Source: Gammaproteobacteria bacterium UBA2965 (GTDB lineage: Bacteria; Pseudomonadota; Gammaproteobacteria; Pseudomonadales; Azotimanducaceae). From it: a DNA stretch of 32,555 bases. A program made the position numbers and the translations under genes. The stretch is taken from the NCBI GenBank assembly GCA_002348385.1, contig DEBD01000036.1:1-32555 (forward strand), in the 5' to 3' direction. Shown in pieces: positions 16,093-23,701 of this stretch; the first letter of the stretch is position 1, and each line of letters opens with the position of its first letter. The notes beneath the pieces are model-generated. The model had not been told where the DNA came from. It saw nothing but the letters and a program-made list of their open reading frames with translations, and did not search any database.

Positions 16093-16515
16093 ATGCACGC
16101 CACCGTTCAATGGATAGACAAGGTAGCTTTCCGAGCTACCGCAGACTCCGGGCACACCATCGTGGTAGACGGACCGCCAGACAGCGGAGGCGAGAATCGC
16201 GGCGCCCGGCCCATGGAGCTTCTGCTCATGGGGTTGGGCGGCTGCACGTCGTTCGATGTGATCAACATCCTGGCCAAGTCGCGCCAGCGTGTTGCCGACT
16301 GCGTCACGGAGCTCTCGGCAACGCGAGCCGATGGAGTGCCCGCCGTGTTCGAGCACATCAACATCCACTTCAAGGTAACGGGCCACGACCTGGACCCCAA
16401 AAAAGTGGCACGCGCCGTGGCGCTTTCAGCGGAGAAGTACTGCTCGGCCTCCCTCATGCTCGAACGTGGCGGCGTGCGCATCGAACACAGCCACGAAATC
16501 ATTCCCGCAAACTGA
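16093..16515 (+). CDS. OsmC-like protein (YhfA type)
   Basis: OsmC/Ohr-fold protein of 140 residues. The conserved cysteines are in MGLGGCTSFDVI (near residue 53) and AEKYCSASLML (near 118), the pair expected for thiol-dependent peroxide or electrophile chemistry. The ENRGARPMELLLMGLGGC stretch matches the subgroup that sits next to crp in enterics (yhfA) and next to vfr in pseudomonads. The start is ATG at 16093; the open frame reaches a TTG three codons upstream but the ATG better fits the family. The substrate is unknown. A VOC-fold gene follows 14 bases downstream, probably on the same transcript. Confidence 0.88.
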   Translation: MHATVQWIDKVAFRATADSGHTIVVDGPPDSGGENRGARPMELLLMGLGGCTSFDVINILAKSRQRVADCVTELSATRADGVPAVFEHINIHFKVTGHDLDPKKVARAVALSAEKYCSASLMLERGGVRIEHSHEIIPAN

Positions 16516-16529
16516 TTGCCGGAGCGCTT

Positions 16530-16928
16530 GTGCCTACTCCCCCCCGACATTCCGGATTACGTCACGTGGCCTTATATACAGAGCGACTGGAAGACAGCCT
16601 GCGCTTCTATACCGAAGTCATGGGCATGACCGTGGAGTGGAACCCCGATCCAGACAACTACTACCTCACCTCAGGTAACGATAACCTAGCCCTACACCGC
16701 GCGGCGGTGTCGCCAGCCGAGTCCGCACAACGGCTGGACCACATCGGATTCATCGTTGACCACATCGAAGACGTGGACGTTTGGCACACGCACTTGTCAG
16801 CTCATCAAGTACGAGTCCTGCAGCCGCCGAAAACCCACCGGGACGGGGCAAGATCCCTGTATTGCGCGGACCCGGACGGTACCGTGGTGCAGTTGATCTA
16901 CCACCCACCGCTGACCCCGCCCAGCTAG
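16530..16928 (+). CDS. VOC-superfamily (glyoxalase-fold) protein
   Basis: A 132-residue protein of the vicinal-oxygen-chelate fold. It shows GLRHVALYTERLEDSLRFYTEVMGM, the first beta-alpha-beta unit with a candidate metal histidine, then LDHIGFIVDHIEDVD, and RSLYCADPDGTVVQLIYHP, the second unit with the typical ADPDG turn. The family includes glyoxalase I, dioxygenases, and resistance proteins; the sequence does not tell which. The start is GTG at 16530 with GGAG five bases upstream. The frame is open further back, but that part overlaps the OsmC-like gene in another frame. In pseudomonads the slot after the OsmC gene is held by speD, so this gene may be a lineage-specific occupant. Confidence 0.85.
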   Translation: MPTPPRHSGLRHVALYTERLEDSLRFYTEVMGMTVEWNPDPDNYYLTSGNDNLALHRAAVSPAESAQRLDHIGFIVDHIEDVDVWHTHLSAHQVRVLQPPKTHRDGARSLYCADPDGTVVQLIYHPPLTPPS

Positions 16929-16947
16929 GCCCGGCCCCACGATTACG

Positions 16948-17574
16948 CTAAATCCGGTAGGTGGTCTCCGTCATCACCTTCGACAGCACCCGCATGGCTT
17001 GCTTGATCGGCCGCGGAAACTCTGCGCCCCCTCCCTCCAGAGCGCGTGCTCCGTGGCGTGCTTCGTCGTCGTGCATGCGGGCAACGATCGCCCTGCTGCG
17101 CGCATCGGCCCCGGGTAGCTCGGCAAGGTGATCCTGCAGGTGCTCGCACACCTGCTCTTCGGTGGCCTCCACGAAACCCAGGCTCACCCGATCTCCCAAC
17201 AGACCGGTGAACGCGCCCATGGCAAAGGATGCGGCATAAAAGCCCGGATTGAGAACGCTGGGTTTGCTTTCCAGCTGTTCCAGGCGCTGTGTGCACCAGG
17301 CCAGATGGTCGGCCTCCTCCGCCGCAGCCTCCAGCAGGGCCGCGCGCGTACGCTCATCCTGCGCGGTGAGCGCTTGACCCTCATACAACGCCTGAGCACA
17401 GATTTCGCCCGTGTGATTCACCCGCATGAGGCCCGCTGCATGACTGGCCTCCTGTGGCGTGAGTTCCTCCTCGGGTAACCCGGCGGCTGGATTTTCGCTT
17501 TGGGCCCGCGGCACCGACGCCAGCGTCCGCAATGCGCGGTCGAACTGCTCGATTAGTCTGTCTGCCAGCGCCAC
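16948..17574 (-). CDS. coq7: Ubiquinone biosynthesis hydroxylase Coq7
   Basis: Membrane-associated diiron monooxygenase that hydroxylates the demethoxyubiquinone ring, the role filled by UbiF in E. coli. The 208-residue protein has the diiron ligands in the family pattern: Glu57 in HTGE, Glu87 and His90 in EEADH, a glutamate near 136-139 in EATEEQ, and Glu171/His174 in DDEARH. A hydrophobic segment (FYAASFAMGAFTGLLG) fits membrane attachment. The start is GTG at 17572-17574, three bases after the hinT stop, with no clear ribosome site, suggesting coupling to hinT. Convergent with the VOC gene, 19 bases apart. Confidence 0.95.
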   Translation of the reverse strand: MALADRLIEQFDRALRTLASVPRAQSENPAAGLPEEELTPQEASHAAGLMRVNHTGEICAQALYEGQALTAQDERTRAALLEAAAEEADHLAWCTQRLEQLESKPSVLNPGFYAASFAMGAFTGLLGDRVSLGFVEATEEQVCEHLQDHLAELPGADARSRAIVARMHDDEARHGARALEGGGAEFPRPIKQAMRVLSKVMTETTYRI

Positions 17575-17577
17575 GAT

Positions 17578-17922
17578 TCAGCCCAACGCTGTGAGTTGCC
17601 GCCCACCCAGCAGGTGCAGGTGCAGGTGATATACGGTCTGACCGCCCTGGGCGTTACAGTTGAGAATGAGCCGATACCCGGAATCGGCAATGCCTTTTTC
17701 TTGCGCCAGGGATTTTGCGCAAGCAATGAGCTTAGTTACCACCTGAGCATCGTCTTCAGTTAGATCGTTTACGGTCGCAATGTGCTTCTTTGGGATAATC
17801 AGCAGGTGAACGGGTGCCTGAGGGCTGATATCCGCAAAGGCGACCAGATCGTCGTCTTCCGCCAGCAGGTCGGCGGGTATCTCGCCGCTGGCAATCTTGC
17901 AGAACAGGCAGTCGTCGCTCAT
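17578..17922 (-). CDS. hinT: HIT-family purine nucleoside phosphoramidase
   Basis: Histidine-triad nucleotide-binding hydrolase of 114 residues, expected to cleave AMP-lysine or similar phosphoramidates. It begins with DCLFCKIASGEIPA, the HinT N-terminus, has the APVHLLIIPKKHIATVNDL block, and carries the catalytic triad as HLHLHLL (His99, His101, His103). Length and motifs match bacterial HinT rather than the longer FHIT or GalT branches. Placed directly upstream of coq7 on the same strand; an HIT gene next to coq7 is also the order in pseudomonads. Confidence 0.92.
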   Translation of the reverse strand: MSDDCLFCKIASGEIPADLLAEDDDLVAFADISPQAPVHLLIIPKKHIATVNDLTEDDAQVVTKLIACAKSLAQEKGIADSGYRLILNCNAQGGQTVYHLHLHLLGGRQLTALG

Positions 17923-18077
17923 AGGTGTGATGGCCCCAGATTAATGGTTGAAATGTAACCCGGCCCCGTGCCACGGGCAAACGAGGCAAGCCGAACAAGG
18001 ACCTTAAAGCGCATGTCGGGCACCAAGGACCTCGCCACAAACCGCGCTGCCAGGATCCCCATCGTGAATCTCGAATC

Positions 18078-18293
18078 TCACGACGAGCAACGCGTGCTTG
18101 AGAAGGTGCCTTTCGGCGCAACATCAATAAGGTCGTTAATGACCGCGTATGACTGATTTAGCAAGCTAATCTGCCACGCGCGCGCGTTGATGCCAATTTG
18201 GCTGATTTGCTGCGCCAGATAAATGAGCACCCCAATAACAGCGATTGCGACAACATTTTCCCGGGTCGCGCCGATCGCCTCCCAATTCGCCAT
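18078..18293 (-). pseudogene. Truncated gene for a small membrane protein (MANWEAIGA N-terminus)
   Basis: An ATG at 18291-18293, behind a purine-rich leader (AGAAGAGAAA), opens 71 codons. MANWEAIGATRENVVAIAV followed by a hydrophobic helix ending LIYLAQQI is the N-terminal pattern of a widespread family of about 150-170 residues that starts NWEAIGA and has one membrane helix followed by a long helical domain. Here the frame stops shortly after residue 60, so most of the soluble domain is missing. Stretches 17923-18077 and 18294-18422 on either side hold no other gene I can support. A short functional membrane peptide cannot be excluded. Confidence 0.45.
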
Positions 18294-18422
18294 TTTCTCT
18301 TCTCTTCGATCTATCGGAGACCAGGGTTTTACAGGCATCGCCGAGTTGTTCGCTCCCGTGGCAGACCATCAATCGTGATAGTCTCCCGCCGACACACCTC
18401 TTTGTCCGCAGGAGCAGAAGAC

Positions 18423-18959
18423 ATGAAGAACAAGCCGCTCAACGGGAGTTCCGTCTTTGATCGCGTATGCAAGGCTACGGTTTCCGGATTTTCGGCCGCC
18501 GCGCTCATACTTGGATTCGGGCTGCCAGACAGCGTGTGGGCTCAGGAGCCAGCGGGCGAGATCAAGCGATTCATCCTTATTGGGTTATGCGAGCCGGCCG
18601 ACGATAAGCCTGAAACCCTGGCGGGATTCAAAGAATGGTTCGTAAATCAGCACGTCGAGGACGTCGCGCACGGCCCGAACTTTGTGAGAGGCCGGGTCTA
18701 TGAGCTGCGCGGAAAACACCTCACCGGGCCGACGTATACCGACTACATTTCCTTCTACGAAGTCGATGCGCCGAGTTGGGAAGAAGCCGAACGGGCACTC
18801 AACGAATGGCAGCGAAATCCCAACGCCTGGGAGGGCCGCGCTCATCACATGGAAACGGGCAAACGGGTCGGCAACGTGCTCAGTTGCCCCGGCTCGGGTT
18901 GGTATGAGCTGCTCGGCTCGTGGGATGGTCCTGCTAAGGCCAGCACCAAGTTGGACTAG
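18423..18959 (+). CDS. Exported protein with dimeric alpha/beta-barrel-like domain
   Basis: A 178-residue protein with a Sec signal peptide (hydrophobic region about 20-34, cleavage likely after VWA at 40). The mature part begins IKRFILIGLCEPADD, then FKEWFVNQHVEDVAHGPNFVRGRVYEL, TYTDYISFYEVDAPSWEEAERAL and a short C-terminal strand. The W-F-x-x-x-H-x-x-D-V pattern and the strand-helix-strand layout resemble EthD-like dimeric alpha/beta-barrel proteins, which are usually cytoplasmic. The function is unknown. The start is ATG at 18423, with AGGAG eight bases upstream; the frame is open upstream but that part looks non-coding. It stands alone between a broken gene and a nitroreductase. Confidence 0.72.
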   Translation: MKNKPLNGSSVFDRVCKATVSGFSAAALILGFGLPDSVWAQEPAGEIKRFILIGLCEPADDKPETLAGFKEWFVNQHVEDVAHGPNFVRGRVYELRGKHLTGPTYTDYISFYEVDAPSWEEAERALNEWQRNPNAWEGRAHHMETGKRVGNVLSCPGSGWYELLGSWDGPAKASTKLD

Positions 18960-19083
18960 GGCTGCTCGCTCGCAGATTCAACCTCATCAATTTTCCGCAC
19001 GAGCAGAATTGATACGATAAGGGTTTGGTCTTCAGCCTTCCTGCTGTGAAAGAATGTGCAGCTGACGCTGCACGGAGGATGGA

Positions 19084-19713
19084 ATGACTATCGATTTGGC
19101 TAGTGCGGACGCGCTTTTAACCACCACGCGCGCGGTGCGCAAGCGGCTGGACTTCTCGCGACCGGTTGCGCGCGAGACGGTGCTGGAATGCGTGCGGATA
19201 TCGCAACAAGCCCCCACCGGGGGCAATTCCCAGAGTTGGCGCTGGATCATTGTGGATGATGCCGACAAGCGCAAGGAGGTAGCGAAGCTGTTTCAGGACG
19301 CAATCGGTACCCGGTTCACCGAGGCGAGCAACGCGGCGAAAGCCGCTGGAAACGATCAGTCTGCGCGAGTTTACGCCGGCGCCCAATATCTCGTGGACCG
19401 CTTCCACGAAGTGCCGATCCACGCCATCGCGTGTCTCGAAGGTGCGTTTCCGCCCGAATTCGCGGCCATGGCGGGTTCGTCAATCTATCCGGCCGTATGG
19501 AGCTTCCAGTTGGCGCTGCGTGCGCGCGGGCTGGGCAGCACCCTCACCACAGGCCTGGGCATGGTTTCGCAGGAAGAGAAGACCCGGGTGCTGGGCATTC
19601 CCGATGACGTGACTGTGTATGCGCTGCTACCGGTAGCCTACACCATCGGTACGGACTTCAAGCCCGCGGCGCGACCAGCCGCGGAGAGCATCGTGCACTG
19701 GAATGGATGGTAG
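19084..19713 (+). CDS. Nitroreductase-family flavoprotein
   Basis: FMN-dependent oxidoreductase of the nitroreductase superfamily, 209 residues. TTRAVRKRLDFSRPV supplies the N-terminal arginines that contact FMN phosphate. ISQQAPTGGNSQSWRWIIVDD is the conserved flavin segment, and SIYPAVWSFQLALRARGLGSTLTTG is the central helix and dimer region. The C-terminal LGIPDDVTVYALLPVAY strand is also typical. The substrate cannot be deduced; family members reduce nitro compounds, quinones or enones. The start ATG at 19084 has GGAGG six bases upstream. The gene ends 78 bases from the convergent purD. Confidence 0.9.
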   Translation: MTIDLASADALLTTTRAVRKRLDFSRPVARETVLECVRISQQAPTGGNSQSWRWIIVDDADKRKEVAKLFQDAIGTRFTEASNAAKAAGNDQSARVYAGAQYLVDRFHEVPIHAIACLEGAFPPEFAAMAGSSIYPAVWSFQLALRARGLGSTLTTGLGMVSQEEKTRVLGIPDDVTVYALLPVAYTIGTDFKPAARPAAESIVHWNGW

Positions 19714-19758
19714 CATCGGGTTGCTCCCATCGCGCTTGGAGCCGGAAGGAACCGATTG

Positions 19759-19779
19759 CCGGTGTGAGACTCACACCGG
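19759..19779. terminator. Perfect 9-bp hairpin between convergent genes
   Basis: CCGGTGTGA (19759-19767) and TCACACCGG (19771-19779) form a perfect stem with a 3-base loop, placed between the nitroreductase stop and the purD stop. No T-run follows on either strand, so it may act as a message-stabilising end or weak bidirectional terminator rather than a classical one. Confidence 0.5.
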
Positions 19780-19791
19780 TATTGACCCGGG

Positions 19792-21072
19792 CTACTGCTG
19801 TCGAGCCAGCGCCCGGTGGCCGATGTCGCGGCGATAGTAATGGTCGAGCCAGCTGATTTCGCTCACGGCCCCGTAGGCAACATCGCGGGCAGCGGCCACG
19901 TCGCCACCCAAGCCCACCACGCACAGCACGCGGCCACCGTTCGTCACGACGTCCGAATTCTGCCGCTTGGTGCCGGCGTGGAAGGTCTTAGAAGTCTCAG
20001 TCCCTTCCGAGAGGCCGGCGATGGGCTCGCCTTTTGCATAGCTGCCCGGGTAGCCGCCCGCCGCCATGACTACGGCCAGGGCCACTCTGTCATCCCATTC
20101 GAGCTCCACCCCATCGAGTCCCCCCGCCAAGGCTTTCTGGCACAACTCCACCAGATCTGAGCGCAGCCGCATGAGAATCGGTTCGGCTTCCGGATCGCCA
20201 AACCGGCAGTTGTACTCGATGACCTTCGGCGTGCCGTCGGGCGTGATCATGAGACCCGCATAGAGGAAACCCACATAGGGCATGCCTTCGGAGGCCATGC
20301 CCCGCACCGTGGGCCAGATCACCTCGTCCATGATCCGCTGGTAAACCACATCGGTGACCACCGGCGCGGGAGAATAAGCGCCAAGCCCACCGGTGTTGGG
20401 GCCCTTATCACCTTCATCTCTGGCCTTATGGTCCTGGGACGTAGCAAAAGGCACTACGTTGGCGCCGTCGCACACGCAGATGAAGCTGGCTTCCTCGCCA
20501 AACAGACATTCCTCGATGACCACGCGCTCGCCCGCGCTGCCAAATGCGTTGTTGCTCAACATGGAACGCAACGCGGCGATCGCTTCCTCTTCACTCTGAG
20601 CCACCACCACGCCCTTGCCTGCAGCCAAGCCGTCCGCTTTGATGACGATGGGCGCACCGCGCTCACGCACGAACGCCTCTGCGCTTTCCAGGTCGGTAAA
20701 GGTCTCGTACTCGGCGGTTGGAATCTGGTGGCGGGCAAGGAAATCCTTGGTAAACGATTTGGATCCCTCAAGCTGCGACGCACGCGTGCTGGGACCGAAA
20801 CAGGCCAGCCCACGCTCGGAAAAATACTCACAGACACCACCCACCAGAGGCGCTTCCGGGCCTACGACCGTGAGCCCAACACCTTCCTCCTGGGCACACT
20901 TTGCCAGCGCCTCGAAGTCCTCCACATCAATGTCCACGTTGCGACAGCCCGACTCCATCTCGGTGCCCGCATTGCCGGGCGCCACCAGAACCTCTTCCAC
21001 CTGATCGCTCTGAGCCAGTTTCCAGGCCAGCGCATGCTCGCGCCCGCCGCCGCCTATCACCAGTACTTTCAT
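19792..21072 (-). CDS. purD: Phosphoribosylamine-glycine ligase
   Basis: ATP-grasp enzyme that joins glycine to phosphoribosylamine in purine synthesis. The 426-residue protein has the N-terminal VLVIGGGGREHALAWKLAQS block, GPEAPLVGG, GPSTRASQLEGSKSFTKDF, the ATP-binding VIKADGLAAGKGV loop near residues 145-157, ECLFGEEASF, HKARDEGDKGPNTGGLGAY and VIEYNCRFGDPEAE. All are family signatures at normal length. It follows purH by 21 bases on the minus strand, as expected for a purHD operon, and is the last gene of the unit. Confidence 0.97.
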   Translation of the reverse strand: MKVLVIGGGGREHALAWKLAQSDQVEEVLVAPGNAGTEMESGCRNVDIDVEDFEALAKCAQEEGVGLTVVGPEAPLVGGVCEYFSERGLACFGPSTRASQLEGSKSFTKDFLARHQIPTAEYETFTDLESAEAFVRERGAPIVIKADGLAAGKGVVVAQSEEEAIAALRSMLSNNAFGSAGERVVIEECLFGEEASFICVCDGANVVPFATSQDHKARDEGDKGPNTGGLGAYSPAPVVTDVVYQRIMDEVIWPTVRGMASEGMPYVGFLYAGLMITPDGTPKVIEYNCRFGDPEAEPILMRLRSDLVELCQKALAGGLDGVELEWDDRVALAVVMAAGGYPGSYAKGEPIAGLSEGTETSKTFHAGTKRQNSDVVTNGGRVLCVVGLGGDVAAARDVAYGAVSEISWLDHYYRRDIGHRALARQQ

Positions 21073-21093
21073 GCTCGCTCCACTCTCCCGCTA

Positions 21094-22635
21094 TCAGTGC
21101 CGAAAATGCCTGATTCCCGTGAACACCATGGCCATGCCATGTTCGTCCGCGGCCTCGATCACTTCCTCATCACGCAACGATCCGCCGGGCTGCACCACGG
21201 CAGATATCCCGGCCTCAGCGGCCGCATCGATGCCGTCTCGAAATGGAAACAGCGCGTCTGAGGCCATGGCGGCGCCCGTAACGTCCAATCCTTCTTCCGC
21301 CGCCTTGAGACCGGCGATCCTGGCCGATATCACCCGACTCATCTGGCCCGCACCGATCCCCACGGTGCGCGCGTCTTTGGCATAGACGATGGCATTCGAC
21401 TTCACGAACCAGGCCACCTTCCAGGCGAATTCCAGGTCGGACAGCTCCTGCGGTGTGGGGGCACGGCGGGTGACCACCCGCATCCCCTCGTCGCCAAGAC
21501 ACAGCTCGTCGGCGCTCTGCACCAGCAGGCCACCGCCCACCCGCTTGAACTCCAACCCACGGCTGGATTGCTGCAGCGGGCCCACGCTCAGCAGCCGAAC
21601 GTTTTTCTTGACCTTGGCCGCCTCAATCGCTTCCGGTGTGTACTCCGGCGCAATCATCACCTCGACGAACTGGCGGCCGAGGATCATGGAGAGGATGTCC
21701 ACATCTACCGGCGTATTGAAGGCGATGATGCCCCCGAACGGCGAGACGGTGTCGGTCGCGAACGCGCGTTCGTAGGCTTCGCGGGGATCGTCCGCTACGG
21801 CAACGCCACAGGGGTTTCCATGCTTGACGATCACGCACGCGCACTCATCGAACACCTTGACGCACTCCAGCGCCGCGTCTGTGTCTGCTATATTGTTATA
21901 TGACAGAGCCTTGCCCTGCAGCTGCTGCAATGTAGCCACCGTGCCCGTGCTGGGATTCGACTCCAGATAGAAAGCCGCGCTCTGGTGCGGATTCTCTCCG
22001 TAGCGCATCTCCTGCGCCTTGCGGAACCCCAACGTGAGGGTTTCGGGGAATTCCTCTTCGCTGAGGTAGTTGGAGATCATGGCGTCGTAACGCGCCGTAT
22101 GACGGTATGCCTTAGCCGCCAGCACGCGCCGCAGTTCAGCGGGATCCTCACCGCCACCCTGCAGCGACCCCAGCACGCGCGAATAGTCGTCGGGATCCAC
22201 CACCACCCACACCCTGTCGTGGTTTTTCGCCGCCGAACGCACCATGGCCGGACCGCCGATATCAATGTTCTCGATGGCAAGCTCTCGGGTGCAGTCTTCG
22301 CGCGCGATAGTGGCCTCGAAGGGGTACAGGTTCACGATCACCAGGTCGATGGGCGCTATGCCGTACTCATCCATGAGGTCCGAGTCGAGCCCGAGCCGGC
22401 CCAGAATACCGCCGTGAATTTTTGGATGCAGGGTTTTCACCCGGCCGTCCATCATCTCGGGAAAACCGGTGTGCTCAGACACCTCGGTCACCCGGATACC
22501 AGCCTCGGCCAGCGTTTTGTATGTGCCGCCGGTGGAGAGAATTTCCACCCCCAGGTCCTGCAATCCGGACCCCAGCTCCACCACCCCAGATTTGTCGGAA
22601 ACGCTGATCAGCGCCCGCGCCACAGCTTGCGTCAT
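21094..22635 (-). CDS. purH: Bifunctional AICAR formyltransferase / IMP cyclohydrolase
   Basis: Catalyses the last two steps of IMP synthesis. The 513-residue protein has an N-terminal MGS-like cyclohydrolase domain (ALISVSDKSGVVELGSGL, STGGTYKTL, MMDGRVKTLHPKIHGGIL) and a C-terminal formyltransferase domain from about residue 200, with GENPHQSAAFYLE, VKHGNPCGVAVAD and SDALFPFRDGIDAAAEAGI. The lysine and histidine expected for transformylase catalysis are in the VKHGNPCGVA block. Start is ATG at 22633-22635, with a purine-rich AGGGAAG upstream. It lies only 12 bases from dusB; the fis gene often found between dusB and purH is absent. Confidence 0.97.
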   Translation of the reverse strand: MTQAVARALISVSDKSGVVELGSGLQDLGVEILSTGGTYKTLAEAGIRVTEVSEHTGFPEMMDGRVKTLHPKIHGGILGRLGLDSDLMDEYGIAPIDLVIVNLYPFEATIAREDCTRELAIENIDIGGPAMVRSAAKNHDRVWVVVDPDDYSRVLGSLQGGGEDPAELRRVLAAKAYRHTARYDAMISNYLSEEEFPETLTLGFRKAQEMRYGENPHQSAAFYLESNPSTGTVATLQQLQGKALSYNNIADTDAALECVKVFDECACVIVKHGNPCGVAVADDPREAYERAFATDTVSPFGGIIAFNTPVDVDILSMILGRQFVEVMIAPEYTPEAIEAAKVKKNVRLLSVGPLQQSSRGLEFKRVGGGLLVQSADELCLGDEGMRVVTRRAPTPQELSDLEFAWKVAWFVKSNAIVYAKDARTVGIGAGQMSRVISARIAGLKAAEEGLDVTGAAMASDALFPFRDGIDAAAEAGISAVVQPGGSLRDEEVIEAADEHGMAMVFTGIRHFRH

Positions 22636-22647
22636 TGCTCTTCCCTT

Positions 22648-23622
22648 TCAGGCCGCTTGCGACAAGTGCGCGCCCAGGTAGTCGAGCTGCGCCGCGGCCT
22701 CTTCAAGTCGATTGAATTGCTTGCCCAATTCTGTCCAGTCCCCATCGTGCACCACACATTGCTCCTGCATGCGCTGGGCGTACCAGCCCACATGCTTGCG
22801 GGCGATACGCACCCCGGGCTCGCCGTAGAAGGCGTGCAACGCCTGCACGTGCTCCAGCGCCACGCTCAGCCGCTCAACCGGTCCGCGCCGACGGAAACTG
22901 GCCCCCGCGATATCCCCCAACAGCCAGGGCTGTCCCAACGCCCCTCGGCCGATCATAACCCCGTCACATCCCGTCTGCGCCAAAACCCGGCGCGCGACTT
23001 CCGGCGAGTCGATATCTCCATTGGCGAACACTGGAATATGCACCCGCGCTTTGATCCGGGCCACGGTGTCGTGCTCTGCAGACCCCATGAAACGACACTC
23101 CCGCGTGCGCCCATGCACGGCCAGCGCCGCCACGCCTTCGTCTTCCAGGCGGCAAGCCAGATCCGGAGCGTTACGCAGATCGCGAGACCACCCGGTACGC
23201 ATCTTCACCGTGACCGGAACCTCCACCTCCGCCAACGTCGCGCGTACGATCTCAATCACCAGATCTGGGTCGCGCAGCAGTTGCGAGCCGGCGGCTTTGC
23301 GGCACACCTTTTTTGCCGGACATCCGAAGTTCAGGTCCACCACCTGGGCCCCGGCCAGCCAATGACGGCGAGCGCCATCGGCTACGTCCAGCGGATCGCC
23401 GCCGGCAATCTGCACCACGTGGGGTGCGCCGGTGGGGCCAAAGCACCGACGCAGCCGGGACTTCGGAGAGTCCCACAGATCGCTGCGGGAACTGACCATC
23501 TCGCCCACCACATAGCCGGCACCGAACCGCCAGGCCAGCTCGCGAAAGGGTGCATCCGTCACTCCCGCCATTGGAGCCAACAGAACGTTGTTGCGCAGTT
23601 CGTGCGGGCCGATGGACAACAC
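22648..23622 (-). CDS. dusB: tRNA-dihydrouridine synthase B
   Basis: FMN enzyme that reduces uridine to dihydrouridine in the tRNA D-loop. The 324-residue protein shows LLAPMAGVTDAPFRELAWRF, the DLNFGCPAKKVCRKAAGS loop with the catalytic cysteine, VKMRTGW, AVHGRTRECRF and GVMIGRGALGQPW. The NFGCPAKKV sequence and the genomic position identify the DusB branch. The start is a GTG at 23620-23622 and there is no in-frame ATG nearby that matches. In many gammaproteobacteria dusB is co-transcribed with fis; here the next gene is purH. Confidence 0.95.
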   Translation of the reverse strand: MLSIGPHELRNNVLLAPMAGVTDAPFRELAWRFGAGYVVGEMVSSRSDLWDSPKSRLRRCFGPTGAPHVVQIAGGDPLDVADGARRHWLAGAQVVDLNFGCPAKKVCRKAAGSQLLRDPDLVIEIVRATLAEVEVPVTVKMRTGWSRDLRNAPDLACRLEDEGVAALAVHGRTRECRFMGSAEHDTVARIKARVHIPVFANGDIDSPEVARRVLAQTGCDGVMIGRGALGQPWLLGDIAGASFRRRGPVERLSVALEHVQALHAFYGEPGVRIARKHVGWYAQRMQEQCVVHDGDWTELGKQFNRLEEAAAQLDYLGAHLSQAA

Positions 23623-23701
23623 TCGTTTACAAACGCGGTCGGGAAAGGCCAGTAATCATACTCGCCCGGTGGGCGACCTCAAGGCCTCGCATCCACGGAC
23701 T

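Noticed and set aside
21985..23655. 556-codon open frame on the plus strand over purH and dusB
   Set aside because: It is a shadow of two well-identified minus-strand genes, with a His/Arg-rich translation typical of antisense reading.
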